From Aurantibrevibacter litoralis (GTDB taxonomy: Bacteria; Bacteroidota; Bacteroidia; Flavobacteriales; Flavobacteriaceae), in assembly GCF_034651555.1 (NCBI RefSeq), contig NZ_JAYEEQ010000005.1:62001-126000 (forward strand): 64,000 nucleotides of DNA. The letters are read 5' to 3'. This document shows positions 36,549-45,265 of the stretch, in pieces; position 1 is the stretch's first letter, and each line of letters starts with the position of its first letter. The notes beneath the pieces are model-generated. The model saw nothing but the letters and a program-made list of their open reading frames with translations, made no database searches and was not told where the DNA came from. The position numbers and the translations under genes were made by a program.

Positions 36549-36857
36549 CTAGGATATGTTTTTGGGAGGAGGTACTACAACGTCTACCAAAGAAAAGGAA
36601 TAATTTTCCTCCTGAGGATAGATATTAACGAGTGAAGCCAATGATTTAAAACTTGCTATAGCTATACTATACGAGGTCAATATTTTATTGACCTCTTTTT
36701 CTTGAAGAGAACTTTGATTTTCTTCTTCTTCACTTAAAGTATAAAAAATAGATATATCAGATTCCGGATGTATTACCTTAATAATGGATGGTACAAACAG
36801 AAAGCTGCAAAAGCTGTAAAGCAAAAGATAAACTATTATTTGTTTCGAATGACTCAA
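36549..36857 (-). CDS. Small membrane-anchored hypothetical protein
   Basis: 102 aa with an N-terminal hydrophobic segment (IIVYLLLYSFCSFLFVPSI, residues 8-26), a charged central part with EEEENQSS, and a C-terminal VVVPPPKNIS tail. It resembles short uncharacterised proteins that in flavobacteria sit before SulP genes, as I recall; no function is known. A perfect -7 box lies 23 bp upstream, which supports it as a real gene and the head of the transporter operon. Confidence 0.62.
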   Translation of the reverse strand: MSHSKQIIVYLLLYSFCSFLFVPSIIKVIHPESDISIFYTLSEEEENQSSLQEKEVNKILTSYSIAIASFKSLASLVNIYPQEENYSFSLVDVVVPPPKNIS

Positions 36858-36879
36858 AGGCTGGTTGCGATTAAAAAAA

Positions 36880-36887
36880 CAAAGATA
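36880..36887 (-). promoter_or_regulatory. -7 promoter box for the small gene and SulP transporter
   Basis: The minus strand reads TATCTTTG, an exact TANNTTTG match, with the ATG about 23 bp downstream. A TTG upstream is only 8 bp away, so the -33 element is unclear. Confidence 0.5.
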
Positions 36888-36920
36888 CGCTTATTCAATA
36901 CATGTTTTGTTAAGGAATAT

Positions 36921-37679
36921 TTAAAAGTCTTTTAAGGCTTTTATACTATCCTTTGGCAACCACCCTGTTTTTCCGTCGGCTATTTGGATACGTTGCCAGT
37001 TGTTGAGTTCTTCTACAATATTTACCTTTGTGCCTTCATGGAGCGTAAACACCTCTTCACTACGCTCGTTAGGTTCCGACGTGATCACCACTTCTTCGGC
37101 AAATACAATAGCCGGATTTTCATTCTTAAAATCAGTATGCCGCAAATATGCCAATACGACAGCAACAACTGCTGCCAAAGCGCACGCCAAACTGGTGATA
37201 AAGGCAACCCGTTTTTGTGTTGCATAGCGCAAATAATAGAACACTATGTAGGCCATCACAAAAAACACCACAAAAAACACGGCAGTATACGCCCACTGAT
37301 CAAACGTTAACCACCCTGTAACTTGAGTATAGAATTTACGCATAGCTGTTTCGGGTAATTTTTCAATGACATCTATGGTCATGTTTTGCGCATATCCCAA
37401 ATTGGTGTTTATCTCCGGATCATGAGGTGCCAGTAATAAGGCTTTTTCAAAATAGTATATGCTTGGCGCAATCTTATTTATTTTGTAATAGGAGTTACCC
37501 AAATTATAATACAGCTCTGAAGAATGTTGCCCACTTTCTAAAATCTTTAAATAGTTGTCTATCGCCTTTTCATAATCTCCTTCATTATAGGCCGTAGTGG
37601 CATCATCAAAAAGCCTACTTTCCTGAGCCAAACCACCCCACAAAGAAAAAAGTAAAACAATCAGGATTTTGCTTCTCAT
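36921..37679 (-). CDS. batE: BatE: TPR protein with SH3-like domain
   Basis: 252 aa. Signal peptide (MRSKILIVLLFSLWGGLAQ), two or three TPR repeats (YNEGDYEKAIDNYLKILESG, SELYYNLGNSYYKIN, APSIYYFEKALLLAP), two membrane segments at about residues 133-180, and a C-terminal bacterial SH3 domain (EVFTLHEGTKVNIVEELNNW, GKTGWLPKDSI). This order matches BatE of the Bacteroides aerotolerance operon. Scaffold role at the inner membrane is likely. It is separated from BatD by 278 bp. Confidence 0.83.
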   Translation of the reverse strand: MRSKILIVLLFSLWGGLAQESRLFDDATTAYNEGDYEKAIDNYLKILESGQHSSELYYNLGNSYYKINKIAPSIYYFEKALLLAPHDPEINTNLGYAQNMTIDVIEKLPETAMRKFYTQVTGWLTFDQWAYTAVFFVVFFVMAYIVFYYLRYATQKRVAFITSLACALAAVVAVVLAYLRHTDFKNENPAIVFAEEVVITSEPNERSEEVFTLHEGTKVNIVEELNNWQRIQIADGKTGWLPKDSIKALKDF

Positions 37680-37957
37680 CTTATATAGTTTATCATTCTT
37701 TTAATGGATTCTGCTTTAACTTTATTGGTAAGGGAATGCTATTCGTGTTAACCCTTTTCTTTAGATATCCAATTCCTTGTGATCACATTACGCTCCAATA
37801 TGTGCACGTTCCATATAGCGTGTTCCTATTTTAAAAAAAAACATTTTAATACGCAATCCCCCTGCTTCTCATTTATTTTTCCCAGGGTCAAGGTCTCCGA
37901 ATTACTAGCAATACTTTTTTGTAAGCCACAACAAAGTATTCCATGGAGATTTTGTCC

Positions 37958-39748
37958 TTATAACTGTTTATCCATTTGCGAAATTACTTCACTTGCTTTC
38001 TCGTAATCCTGATGCATCTGAACTTCTGAAAAAGGACTATATCTGGCCAATTCACAATTTTCTAATAAGCCAATAAACCCTTGTCTTGTGGCATCGTCTA
38101 CCCTTTTTTCGGCCAATAAAGACGCTATTTTCTCTTTGCTAAAATCTGCTGTTTCAATTTTTAGCTTGGCTTTTAAGTAATTGTGGAGCGCCTTTTCTAA
38201 TGCCACATAGAACTGATCCTTTTCACCCAACGCCTTTTTAGCTTCAGAGAGGTATTTTCGAGCCAATTTGTTGGCTCTTTTAATTTTGTTACCTTCTACA
38301 TCCCCTGCAATTGCTTCTCTATTCTTTACAAACAGGATCACCAGCGGAATTAACAATAGGGGCGCGGTAAGTCCTATGTAAAACCAAAGCGAACCAAAGA
38401 AATAGGTTTGGCCAACAGGACGCAGGTTTGGTGTTAATTTTATGAAGTTGAATTGCGTATCTGCCCCTAAGACGCGTTGTTTGTTTGATGTTGCTATATC
38501 GGCTGCCTCAGAGGCAGTTGCGTTGGGTCCGCTTAGCACATTAATTAGGATTTCTTCTGAAGTCAACGTGATGTACTTTCCCGTTTTAGGGTTAAAATAA
38601 CTGAATGCAATACTGGGGATTGGATAATTACCACGACTCGACGGCACAATGGTATAATTATTGCTAACTTTTCCATCCATTCCGGAGAATGTAGTTCGGA
38701 CATTTTCCTGAAACTCCGGTTCGTAAACTTCCAAGGCCTTAGGAAGGGTCAGGGTAGGCATTTCAAATAATTTTAGATTTCCCTGCCCGCTAATTTCTAT
38801 TTTGGCCTGTAAGGATTCTGATGCATTTAATGCCGTTTTGGTGGTGGTTACGTTAAACGTAAACTCCCCTACAGCTCCTGTAAAATTAGCAGGCTTACCT
38901 TCGATGGGCAACGATTTTACCTGAATACTGCGTTGACCGGCCGAGACCGTTTTGTTCGTTTCCGTGTACACCCTACCTCCAAAAAAGTCCCTTCTGTTTG
39001 TAGGCACCTGTAAACTAACATCCAATGATAAAGGTTCTATTTCCAAAGTGCCCGACTTTTGAGGGTACAGCACCACTCGTTTTAAGACTACAAATCGATA
39101 CGCTTTGCCCTGATACGTGCCATTCTGCACATCGTACTTGGTTACCGGCATATCCTGACTCCAAAAATTATTATAGGTGGGGTTATCTAAGGGACGGAAG
39201 TTCGTTACATTAATAGAGGGACTTACGTATAACTTGTATACGACGCTTACGGCTTCATTGAGATACGGATTAGATTTAGAGACTTCGGCCACCAAGTGTA
39301 GGCTTTCGTCTGCCACATCCTCCGGCGTCATTTGATCGCTAGGCTTATCTACCGCTGCGGTAACCTCCACTATTTTAGGAAGTGATTTGTAGGTGTTTCC
39401 GTCGATAACAATGGTTGCCTGTTTTATGGTAAACTTTCCTCTTGCCGTGGGTGCAATGGTATAAGAATAGGTCTTAGAGTAGCTTCTTACCCCATTTATC
39501 CATGAAGAACTGATAGATTGTGATGGCCCCATAAGGACTCTAAACCCTTCAAAATCCGGAGGTGTAAAATTGTCGCCGTCCTTATTCATCGTAAAATCTA
39601 CCCTGATGCGCTCATTGATACCCAATTTGTCCTTACTAAGTTTCATTTCAAATGTCACGGCCGCATCATCCTGACCCCTCAAAAGCCCCGTGAGGAGCAT
39701 AAGTGGAATGCATAGAGACCAACATTTAAATTTAGAAGACATTACCAA
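37958..39748 (-). CDS. batD: BatD
   Basis: 596 aa. Signal peptide, then a long periplasmic region of Ig-like beta domains (VTFEMKLSKDKLGINERIRVDF; repeated KVSNNYTIVPSSRGNYPIPS-like modules), and one membrane segment near residues 443-470 (SLWFYIGLTAPLLLIPLVILF). The cytoplasmic tail is helical and charged. This layout is the BatD family. It overlaps BatC by 7 bp, so they are translationally coupled. A start at the third codon's Met is equally possible. Confidence 0.88.
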   Translation of the reverse strand: MVMSSKFKCWSLCIPLMLLTGLLRGQDDAAVTFEMKLSKDKLGINERIRVDFTMNKDGDNFTPPDFEGFRVLMGPSQSISSSWINGVRSYSKTYSYTIAPTARGKFTIKQATIVIDGNTYKSLPKIVEVTAAVDKPSDQMTPEDVADESLHLVAEVSKSNPYLNEAVSVVYKLYVSPSINVTNFRPLDNPTYNNFWSQDMPVTKYDVQNGTYQGKAYRFVVLKRVVLYPQKSGTLEIEPLSLDVSLQVPTNRRDFFGGRVYTETNKTVSAGQRSIQVKSLPIEGKPANFTGAVGEFTFNVTTTKTALNASESLQAKIEISGQGNLKLFEMPTLTLPKALEVYEPEFQENVRTTFSGMDGKVSNNYTIVPSSRGNYPIPSIAFSYFNPKTGKYITLTSEEILINVLSGPNATASEAADIATSNKQRVLGADTQFNFIKLTPNLRPVGQTYFFGSLWFYIGLTAPLLLIPLVILFVKNREAIAGDVEGNKIKRANKLARKYLSEAKKALGEKDQFYVALEKALHNYLKAKLKIETADFSKEKIASLLAEKRVDDATRQGFIGLLENCELARYSPFSEVQMHQDYEKASEVISQMDKQL

Positions 39749-40590
39749 TCCTTTTCGTTTTTAACCTTTACCCCTTTTACTTTTTGGGCATCTAATTTTT
39801 CTTGTACTTTCCGTTCTTCATTCTGCATGGCTTCTAAAATATTTTTAGCCTGCTGTGGTGAAAGTTGGTTGGGTCTAGGTTGTTTTTGTTCTTGTTGCTC
39901 TCCTTGCTGCTCGCTTTGGTTGGGTTGCTTTTGTTGTTCCTCTTCTTTATCCCCTTCGCCCTCTTTATTGTTTTCTTGTTGATCATCGCCTTCATCGCCC
40001 TTTTCCCCATCTTCTTGCTCATCATCCCCTTGATCGCCATCTTTCTCATTATCGCCTTGGTTTTTTTCTTCCTGATCCTGTTGGTCGTCCTGATCTTCGT
40101 TATCTTGATTTTGATCGTTATTCTGATTTTCGTCTTGATCTTTTTTCAACATTTCTTTGGCCAATGCCAAATTATACCGCGTTTCTTCGTCGGTAGGGTC
40201 ATTGCGAAGTGCTTCCTTGTAGGCGTCAACGGCCTTTTGATACTCTTTATTTTTCATAAAAACATTGCCCATATTGTGATAGGCTCTATGCTTATCTTTT
40301 TTGGTAGTGGCACGCTCACCCGCCTCTTTATACCGAGTAAAAGCTTCGCTGAAGGTCTCATTTTCATAATAGGCATTTCCTAAATTATAAGGCGCTATAG
40401 CGTTTTCGGAACTTTTGGCAATCGCCTTTCTAAAATTGGCTTCTGCATTTACAAAGTCATTTTCCGCAAGTTCTTTGTTTGCCTCCCAGGTAAAGGTTTT
40501 GGAAGCTTTAAGTGCCTTTAATTTTACCTTATCCTCTTCTTGAGCATAGGTACAAAAACAAACCAAAAAAAGTACGTACAACCATTTCAT
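39742..40590 (-). CDS. batC: BatC: TPR protein with acidic low-complexity tail
   Basis: 282 aa. Signal peptide (MKWLYVLFLVCFCTYAQ), TPR repeats (residues about 35-155, ending with QKAVDAYKEALRNDPTDEETR), then about 85 residues made almost only of D, E, N, Q, G and K, and a C-terminal helical segment SPQQAKNILEAMQNEERKVQEKL. The final piece is conserved in BatC proteins. The gene starts 2 bp after the batB stop and overlaps batD. Confidence 0.87.
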   Translation of the reverse strand: MKWLYVLFLVCFCTYAQEEDKVKLKALKASKTFTWEANKELAENDFVNAEANFRKAIAKSSENAIAPYNLGNAYYENETFSEAFTRYKEAGERATTKKDKHRAYHNMGNVFMKNKEYQKAVDAYKEALRNDPTDEETRYNLALAKEMLKKDQDENQNNDQNQDNEDQDDQQDQEEKNQGDNEKDGDQGDDEQEDGEKGDEGDDQQENNKEGEGDKEEEQQKQPNQSEQQGEQQEQKQPRPNQLSPQQAKNILEAMQNEERKVQEKLDAQKVKGVKVKNEKDW

Positions 40591-40591
40591 T

Positions 40592-41638
40592 TTATGCCGC
40601 TTGTTTTTCGTTAAACAAATCCAACTTTTTGAGCCATTGCGTTTTTCTTTCCAGAAGGAAAATATCTAAAAATAACACTAAAAGTGCCGCCCCCAAAAAC
40701 CATTGAAACTGATCTTTAAATTCGGCAAATTGTTTGGACTCGAATTCCTTTTTATCCATTTGATTGAGTCTGTCTTTTATCTGAGATACTGTTTCTTCAG
40801 TATTCATGCCATAGAGGTACTCTCCGTTCCCTTCTGTCGCAATTTCTTTCAATATATCCTCATTTAATTTGGTAATAACCACTTCTCCTTGCTGATCTTT
40901 TTTAAGACTTTCTACCACCCCATTTCTTTTAAGTGGAATGGGAGCTCCTTTGGCAGATCCTACACCAATGGTAAAAATACGTATTCCTTCATCCAATGCC
41001 TTTGCTACGGCTTTACTTACACTTTCTTCCGAATGATCTTCCCCATCAGATATAATAAATAAAACTCTATTAGTCTGTTCTTCATCGTTAAAATAGGTAG
41101 CTGCCAATTCCAGTGCTTCGCCAATTGCTGTGCCTTGCGATGATAACATATCGGTATTCATACTTTGCAAAAACATCTTTGCCGCCCCATAATCTGTGGT
41201 AATTGGCAATTGGGGAAAGGCTTGCCCCGCATAGGCGATAATACCGATTCTGTCGCTGGCAAGTTGATTTATAATTTCGGACACCAAACGCTTTGCTTTT
41301 TCCAGACGATTTGGTGCCATGTCCTCCGCCAACATGCTTTTAGATACATCTACGGCAAAAACAATATCGACCCCTTCTCTTTTAACGGTTTCTAACTTGG
41401 TGCCTACTTTAGGGTTTACAAGACCTAAGACCAGAAAAGAAAGTCCTAGGATAAAAAATAATAATTTAAGCGTGCTTTTAAACTTCGATTTATCGGGTGC
41501 AAGCTGTTTCAATAGCGCATCATCTGCAAATTTTTTCTGTGCTTTTCTTTTCCAAATTTGAAGGAATATGAACAAGACAATCACCACCGGAATGATGAAA
41601 AGCAAATAAAAATAAGATGTGTCCTCTAATTGTACCAT
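40592..41638 (-). CDS. batB: BatB: VWA-domain membrane protein
   Basis: 348 aa. Two N-terminal membrane segments, then a von Willebrand A domain with MIDAS motif VDVSKSM (DxSxS near residue 92), the downstream Thr in AIGEALELAA and Asp in ISDGEDHSEES. A C-terminal membrane segment FLGAALLVLFLDIFLLE closes the protein. It lies 3 bp downstream of batA in the operon. Confidence 0.92.
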   Translation of the reverse strand: MVQLEDTSYFYLLFIIPVVIVLFIFLQIWKRKAQKKFADDALLKQLAPDKSKFKSTLKLLFFILGLSFLVLGLVNPKVGTKLETVKREGVDIVFAVDVSKSMLAEDMAPNRLEKAKRLVSEIINQLASDRIGIIAYAGQAFPQLPITTDYGAAKMFLQSMNTDMLSSQGTAIGEALELAATYFNDEEQTNRVLFIISDGEDHSEESVSKAVAKALDEGIRIFTIGVGSAKGAPIPLKRNGVVESLKKDQQGEVVITKLNEDILKEIATEGNGEYLYGMNTEETVSQIKDRLNQMDKKEFESKQFAEFKDQFQWFLGAALLVLFLDIFLLERKTQWLKKLDLFNEKQAA

Positions 41639-41641
41639 CGC

Positions 41642-42640
41642 TTAAATAAAACTTCTAAATACTGTATTTCGCAATAACCACTCTAAGATTAGCAAAGCTC
41701 CTGCCAAAAATAGTAAGGGTCTAAATTTTTCCTCGTACCTATAATACTTAATTTCTTCTATTTCGGTTTTTTCTAATTTGTTAATTTCATCGTAAATTGC
41801 TTCTAAAGTTGAGTTGTCTGTTGCCCTAAAATACTTGCCACCCGTTACCTCTGCAATATTTTTAAGGAGTTCTACATCTATTTCTACCTCTCGCATGCCA
41901 TATCTAAAGGAGCCATCGGGATTGTAGGCAATAGGTGAAAGTGCATTGCCATTTGTACCAATAGCAATGGTATAGGTTTTTATATTGTACTCTATGGCTA
42001 ACTCGGCGGCAGTTGCAGGCTCTATAAAACCGGAATTATTAACCCCGTCGGTAAGTATAATAATGACTTTGCTAAGTGCCTTGCTGTCTTTAAGTCTATT
42101 TACCGAAGTAGCCAAGCCCATGCCAATGGCAGTGCCGTCTGTTAGTTGCCCATACGTAATTTCCTTTAATCCGTTGAGCACTATGGCTTTATCGCTGGTA
42201 ATGGGCGTTTTGGTGTAGCTTTCACCTGAAAACGCAACAATTCCGATACGGTCATTAGGACGTTCACCTATAAAATCGGCAGCCACTTCTTTAAGGGCAG
42301 CAAGTCGATTGGGTTTAAGGTCTTTGGCCAACATACTCGAAGAAACATCTACCGCCATAACAATGTCGATGCCTTGCGTGGTTTTGGTTCGGCTAGAGAT
42401 ATCCTCGGACTGTGGTCTTGCCAAGGCCGTAATTATGGCCGCTAGTGCCAAAAGGCGCAGGGCAAACAGAATAGGTTTTAATTTTGGAAGCATACTATAC
42501 GAGGAAAACCCTGCCAAACTTGGCATAGTAACCGAAGCAACTTCTTGTTTTCTTTTTAAAAAATACCAGAGCACAGCTACCGGAAGTGCTAAAAGCAACC
42601 AGAAAAACTGGGGATTTGCAAATTGTACTTGCTCTAACAT
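41642..42640 (-). CDS. batA: BatA: VWA-domain membrane protein
   Basis: 332 aa. N-terminal membrane segments (FFWLLLALPVAVLWYFL and an ALRLLALAAIITAL segment), VWA domain with MIDAS VDVSSSM, TAIGMGLATS and LTDGVNNSG, and a C-terminal membrane helix (PLLFLAGALLILEWLLR). Sister of BatB; the pair form a periplasm/cytoplasm-facing VWA complex served by the MoxR ATPase. It starts one base after the stop of the upstream gene. Confidence 0.92.
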   Translation of the reverse strand: MLEQVQFANPQFFWLLLALPVAVLWYFLKRKQEVASVTMPSLAGFSSYSMLPKLKPILFALRLLALAAIITALARPQSEDISSRTKTTQGIDIVMAVDVSSSMLAKDLKPNRLAALKEVAADFIGERPNDRIGIVAFSGESYTKTPITSDKAIVLNGLKEITYGQLTDGTAIGMGLATSVNRLKDSKALSKVIIILTDGVNNSGFIEPATAAELAIEYNIKTYTIAIGTNGNALSPIAYNPDGSFRYGMREVEIDVELLKNIAEVTGGKYFRATDNSTLEAIYDEINKLEKTEIEEIKYYRYEEKFRPLLFLAGALLILEWLLRNTVFRSFI

Positions 42641-44302
42641 TTATACATTTAATTTTACGTCTACCGACCTTAAAATGCGTTCTACCATTTCCTCGGCATA
42701 GCTATCGCCATCTAACCAAGTTAAAATAACCTGTTGCTGAAAGCCATTTCCGCCAAAAAAAAGGATCGTATACTGGCCTTTTTCCAATGCTTTTGATGTA
42801 GGCGTTGCAAATTGCCCACTACCGTAAATTTTAAGCCCTTTAACCCCGGAAAGGGTACTAAAGGCCTCTTGTTTGGTAATAATGTTTTTGGCACCCTGCG
42901 CTTCAAAACCCTTTAAAACTTGTTCTATTGCCTTGTCTACTTCCGCTTCTACCGGTTGGGTATAGGTTGCCGAGGTTGCCGCTACGGTAAACAATCCTGC
43001 CGAACTACGGTACATAAAGGCCTGTATTTCTTTAAAATTAGCCATGTCCTCCGGCGAAAGTTTTACTTGCTGCCGGAGCAATACTTGGGGAGTTTCAAGT
43101 GTTATTGGCGGAAAACCATAGGTACTGCTAATCCATTCTCCCTCGAGCAATTCCTTGGTAGGATGCCCCAAAACGGTATCTTTTACATAAGCAAACCCAT
43201 AGTATGCTCCCGCAGCTATGCCAAGAACCAAAACAGCAGCGACGGCCGCTGCGGCTGTAAGCCAAACCTTCTTTCGCTGTTTTTTCTTGGCTAATTCCAT
43301 TTGATATTCCTCACTTCTACTAATTTCTTCTTCGGTAGGCTCCGGTAACGCTTCTTTGGTTTTTATCACGATTTGCTCTATCGCCTTTCGGTCTTCCTCG
43401 GCAGCGGACATCTCAGGCTTAGATTTTGCAAATTTTACCAAATCCGAGGTCATCAATACTTTTTTAAATTGATTTATGGTCTCTTCTTCCAACTTTAATT
43501 CACCGGCATCCTTCATCAATTCTAATTTGGTAATCAACTGGTCGGTGGTGCTTTCTAAGGCGGAAACGTGTACATCTTCCTCCAAATAAGACCTTACGAT
43601 ATCGGTTAGCTCCGAATAATATTGTTTGTATTCATCTTGTATAAGGTACTTGGAGTTTTCGAGTCGCTTTAACTCTAGCAAGGCGCGATCAAAAGGAGGT
43701 AATAGTGCTTCCTTTTCTTCCGGCGATAATGGTTTTTTACGAAACACGAACCAATATACTAATGCGCCGAGTACCAAGAGTGTCAAAACCACCCACAAGA
43801 GAATCCACCACAAATCGGACCAAGGTTTATCTACCGCCACCAGAGGTTTAATATCGTACATTTTTTGAGTCAGCGTATCTACCGGTACGGTGGCTACTGC
43901 AATTTGGAGCGAATCGGTAAAAAACGGTTGTTCGTTAATGGCTATGCGTTGCCGTGGCACAACGTAGACACCGGAATCAAACTGGGTGAGTAGGTAGGAC
44001 TTTTGCAACAACAGCCTATCTGCTTTTTTTACAGTGTCTGCGGCAAAAGATTCCACCATTTCCAGTGGTGAAAATGTTTGCCCCTCCGGAAAGATTACTT
44101 GTGCCGTACTATCCATTTCTACATGGATATCAAACCGTATTTGTTCGCCAATCTTAATAAAGGTGGTATCTACAAAAGAGGTAACCTTGGGTTCACTTTG
44201 TGCAAATAAAGAGCCGCTACCAAAAAAAATCGCCGCACAAAACAGCATCAAAAAATAGGTCTTTTGATGCGCATGCCGTCTGATATTTCCTTGTGTTCTC
44301 AT
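42641..44302 (-). CDS. BatD-like two-membrane-span protein between DUF58 and BatA
   Basis: 553 aa. A signal peptide (LFCAAIFFGSGSLFAQ), then a BatD-type beta domain (KVTSFVDTTFIKIGEQIRFD, residues about 38-140), a membrane helix near 163-187, a helical cytoplasmic region with coiled-coil character (about 190-340), a second membrane helix near 345-370, and a C-terminal domain of unknown fold. It is the gene found at this position in flavobacterial Bat clusters. It lies 5 bp after the DUF58 stop and directly before batA. Confidence 0.75.
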   Translation of the reverse strand: MRTQGNIRRHAHQKTYFLMLFCAAIFFGSGSLFAQSEPKVTSFVDTTFIKIGEQIRFDIHVEMDSTAQVIFPEGQTFSPLEMVESFAADTVKKADRLLLQKSYLLTQFDSGVYVVPRQRIAINEQPFFTDSLQIAVATVPVDTLTQKMYDIKPLVAVDKPWSDLWWILLWVVLTLLVLGALVYWFVFRKKPLSPEEKEALLPPFDRALLELKRLENSKYLIQDEYKQYYSELTDIVRSYLEEDVHVSALESTTDQLITKLELMKDAGELKLEEETINQFKKVLMTSDLVKFAKSKPEMSAAEEDRKAIEQIVIKTKEALPEPTEEEISRSEEYQMELAKKKQRKKVWLTAAAAVAAVLVLGIAAGAYYGFAYVKDTVLGHPTKELLEGEWISSTYGFPPITLETPQVLLRQQVKLSPEDMANFKEIQAFMYRSSAGLFTVAATSATYTQPVEAEVDKAIEQVLKGFEAQGAKNIITKQEAFSTLSGVKGLKIYGSGQFATPTSKALEKGQYTILFFGGNGFQQQVILTWLDGDSYAEEMVERILRSVDVKLNV

Positions 44303-44307
44303 ACGCC

Positions 44308-45174
44308 TTATCCTCGTCTCTTAAAATAGCCCAACAATTTTTTTACATATCCTTCATCTACCCCACAACTTAGCACGCCACAACCCGATTTTGTAAAAAC
44401 ATCCTGAAAGTAATCTACTCTTTGCCGGTATGCAATTGCATAATCTGTTCTTACTTTTTTTGATTGGGTGTTCACTAACCGGATTGCTCCTGTTTCAGCA
44501 TCTCGCATTTGTACCATCCCTACATTGGGAATGGTTTCTTCTCGCTTATCATACACACGAACACCGGTAACATCGTGCTTTTTACCTATAATGCGAAGGG
44601 TTTGTTGATAATCATCGGCGATAAAATCGGAAAGCACAAACACAATAGCTCTCTTTTTTAACACATTGGTAAGGTATTTTAGGGTTTCCGCCACATTGGT
44701 CTTGGTGCTTTTCGGTTCAAACTCTAATAGTTCCCGAATGATGCGCAACACGTGGCTCTTTCCTTTCTTGGGGGGTATAAACAGTTCTACCTGATCAGTA
44801 AATAATAATAACCCTACTTTATCATTGTTTTGCATGGCTGAAAACGCCAAGGTTGCGCAAATTTCCACAATGATTTCTTTCTTAAATTGGTTGGAGGTGC
44901 CAAAAAGTTCGGATCCGCTGACATCGGCCACCAACATCATGGTGAGTTCCCGTTCTTCTTCGAACACTTTTACAAAAGGTTCGTTGTATCTTGCCGTAAC
45001 ATTCCAATCAATGCTGCGCACATCGTCTCCAAATTGGTACTGCCTTACTTCGCTAAAGGTCATACCTCTTCCCTTAAAGGTAGAGTGGTATTCCCCGCCA
45101 AAAATATGGTTGGAAAGCCGTCTGGTCTTTATTTCAATTTTACGAACTTTCTTAAGTAATTCCTTGGTATCCAT
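44308..45174 (-). CDS. DUF58-domain protein (VWA-like)
   Basis: 288 aa, cytoplasmic. The DUF58 signature GRGMTFSEVRQYQFGDDVRSIDWNVTAR is clear (I quote it broken: GRGMTFSEVRQYQFGDD, then VRSIDWNVTAR). A degenerate VWA core follows (MMLVADVSGSELFGTS, LLLFTDQVELFIPP, FVLSDFIADD). It always accompanies MoxR ATPases and is probably their VWA partner. Head-to-tail with the BatD-like gene. Confidence 0.92.
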   Translation of the reverse strand: MDTKELLKKVRKIEIKTRRLSNHIFGGEYHSTFKGRGMTFSEVRQYQFGDDVRSIDWNVTARYNEPFVKVFEEERELTMMLVADVSGSELFGTSNQFKKEIIVEICATLAFSAMQNNDKVGLLLFTDQVELFIPPKKGKSHVLRIIRELLEFEPKSTKTNVAETLKYLTNVLKKRAIVFVLSDFIADDYQQTLRIIGKKHDVTGVRVYDKREETIPNVGMVQMRDAETGAIRLVNTQSKKVRTDYAIAYRQRVDYFQDVFTKSGCGVLSCGVDEGYVKKLLGYFKRRG

Positions 45175-45187
45175 TTAGTTTAGTAAA

Positions 45188-45215
45188 CAGTTTTCAGTGA
45201 GCAGTATTCAGTAGC
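45188..45215. repeat. CAGTNNN heptamer array
   Basis: CAGT occurs at 45188, 45195, 45202 and 45209, exactly every 7 bp (CAGTTTT, CAGTGAG, CAGTATT, CAGTAGC), in the 91-bp gap between moxR and the DUF58 gene. It also reads as part of the CAGT-rich intergenic repeats that I recall from other Bacteroidota genomes. Confidence 0.6.
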
Positions 45216-45265
45216 CATACCTACACTAAAACCATGACGTCCTGCGTATGCCAACTGCCCACCTT

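Noticed and set aside
37680..37957. 278-bp gap between BatE and BatD as an additional gene
   Set aside because: No frame with family features or ribosome site; only AT-rich sequence was seen.
39865..40383. 172-aa hydrophobic plus-strand frame
   Set aside because: Exact antisense of the D/E/N/Q-rich BatC tail; such tails produce long Leu/Ile/Val/Phe-rich shadow frames.
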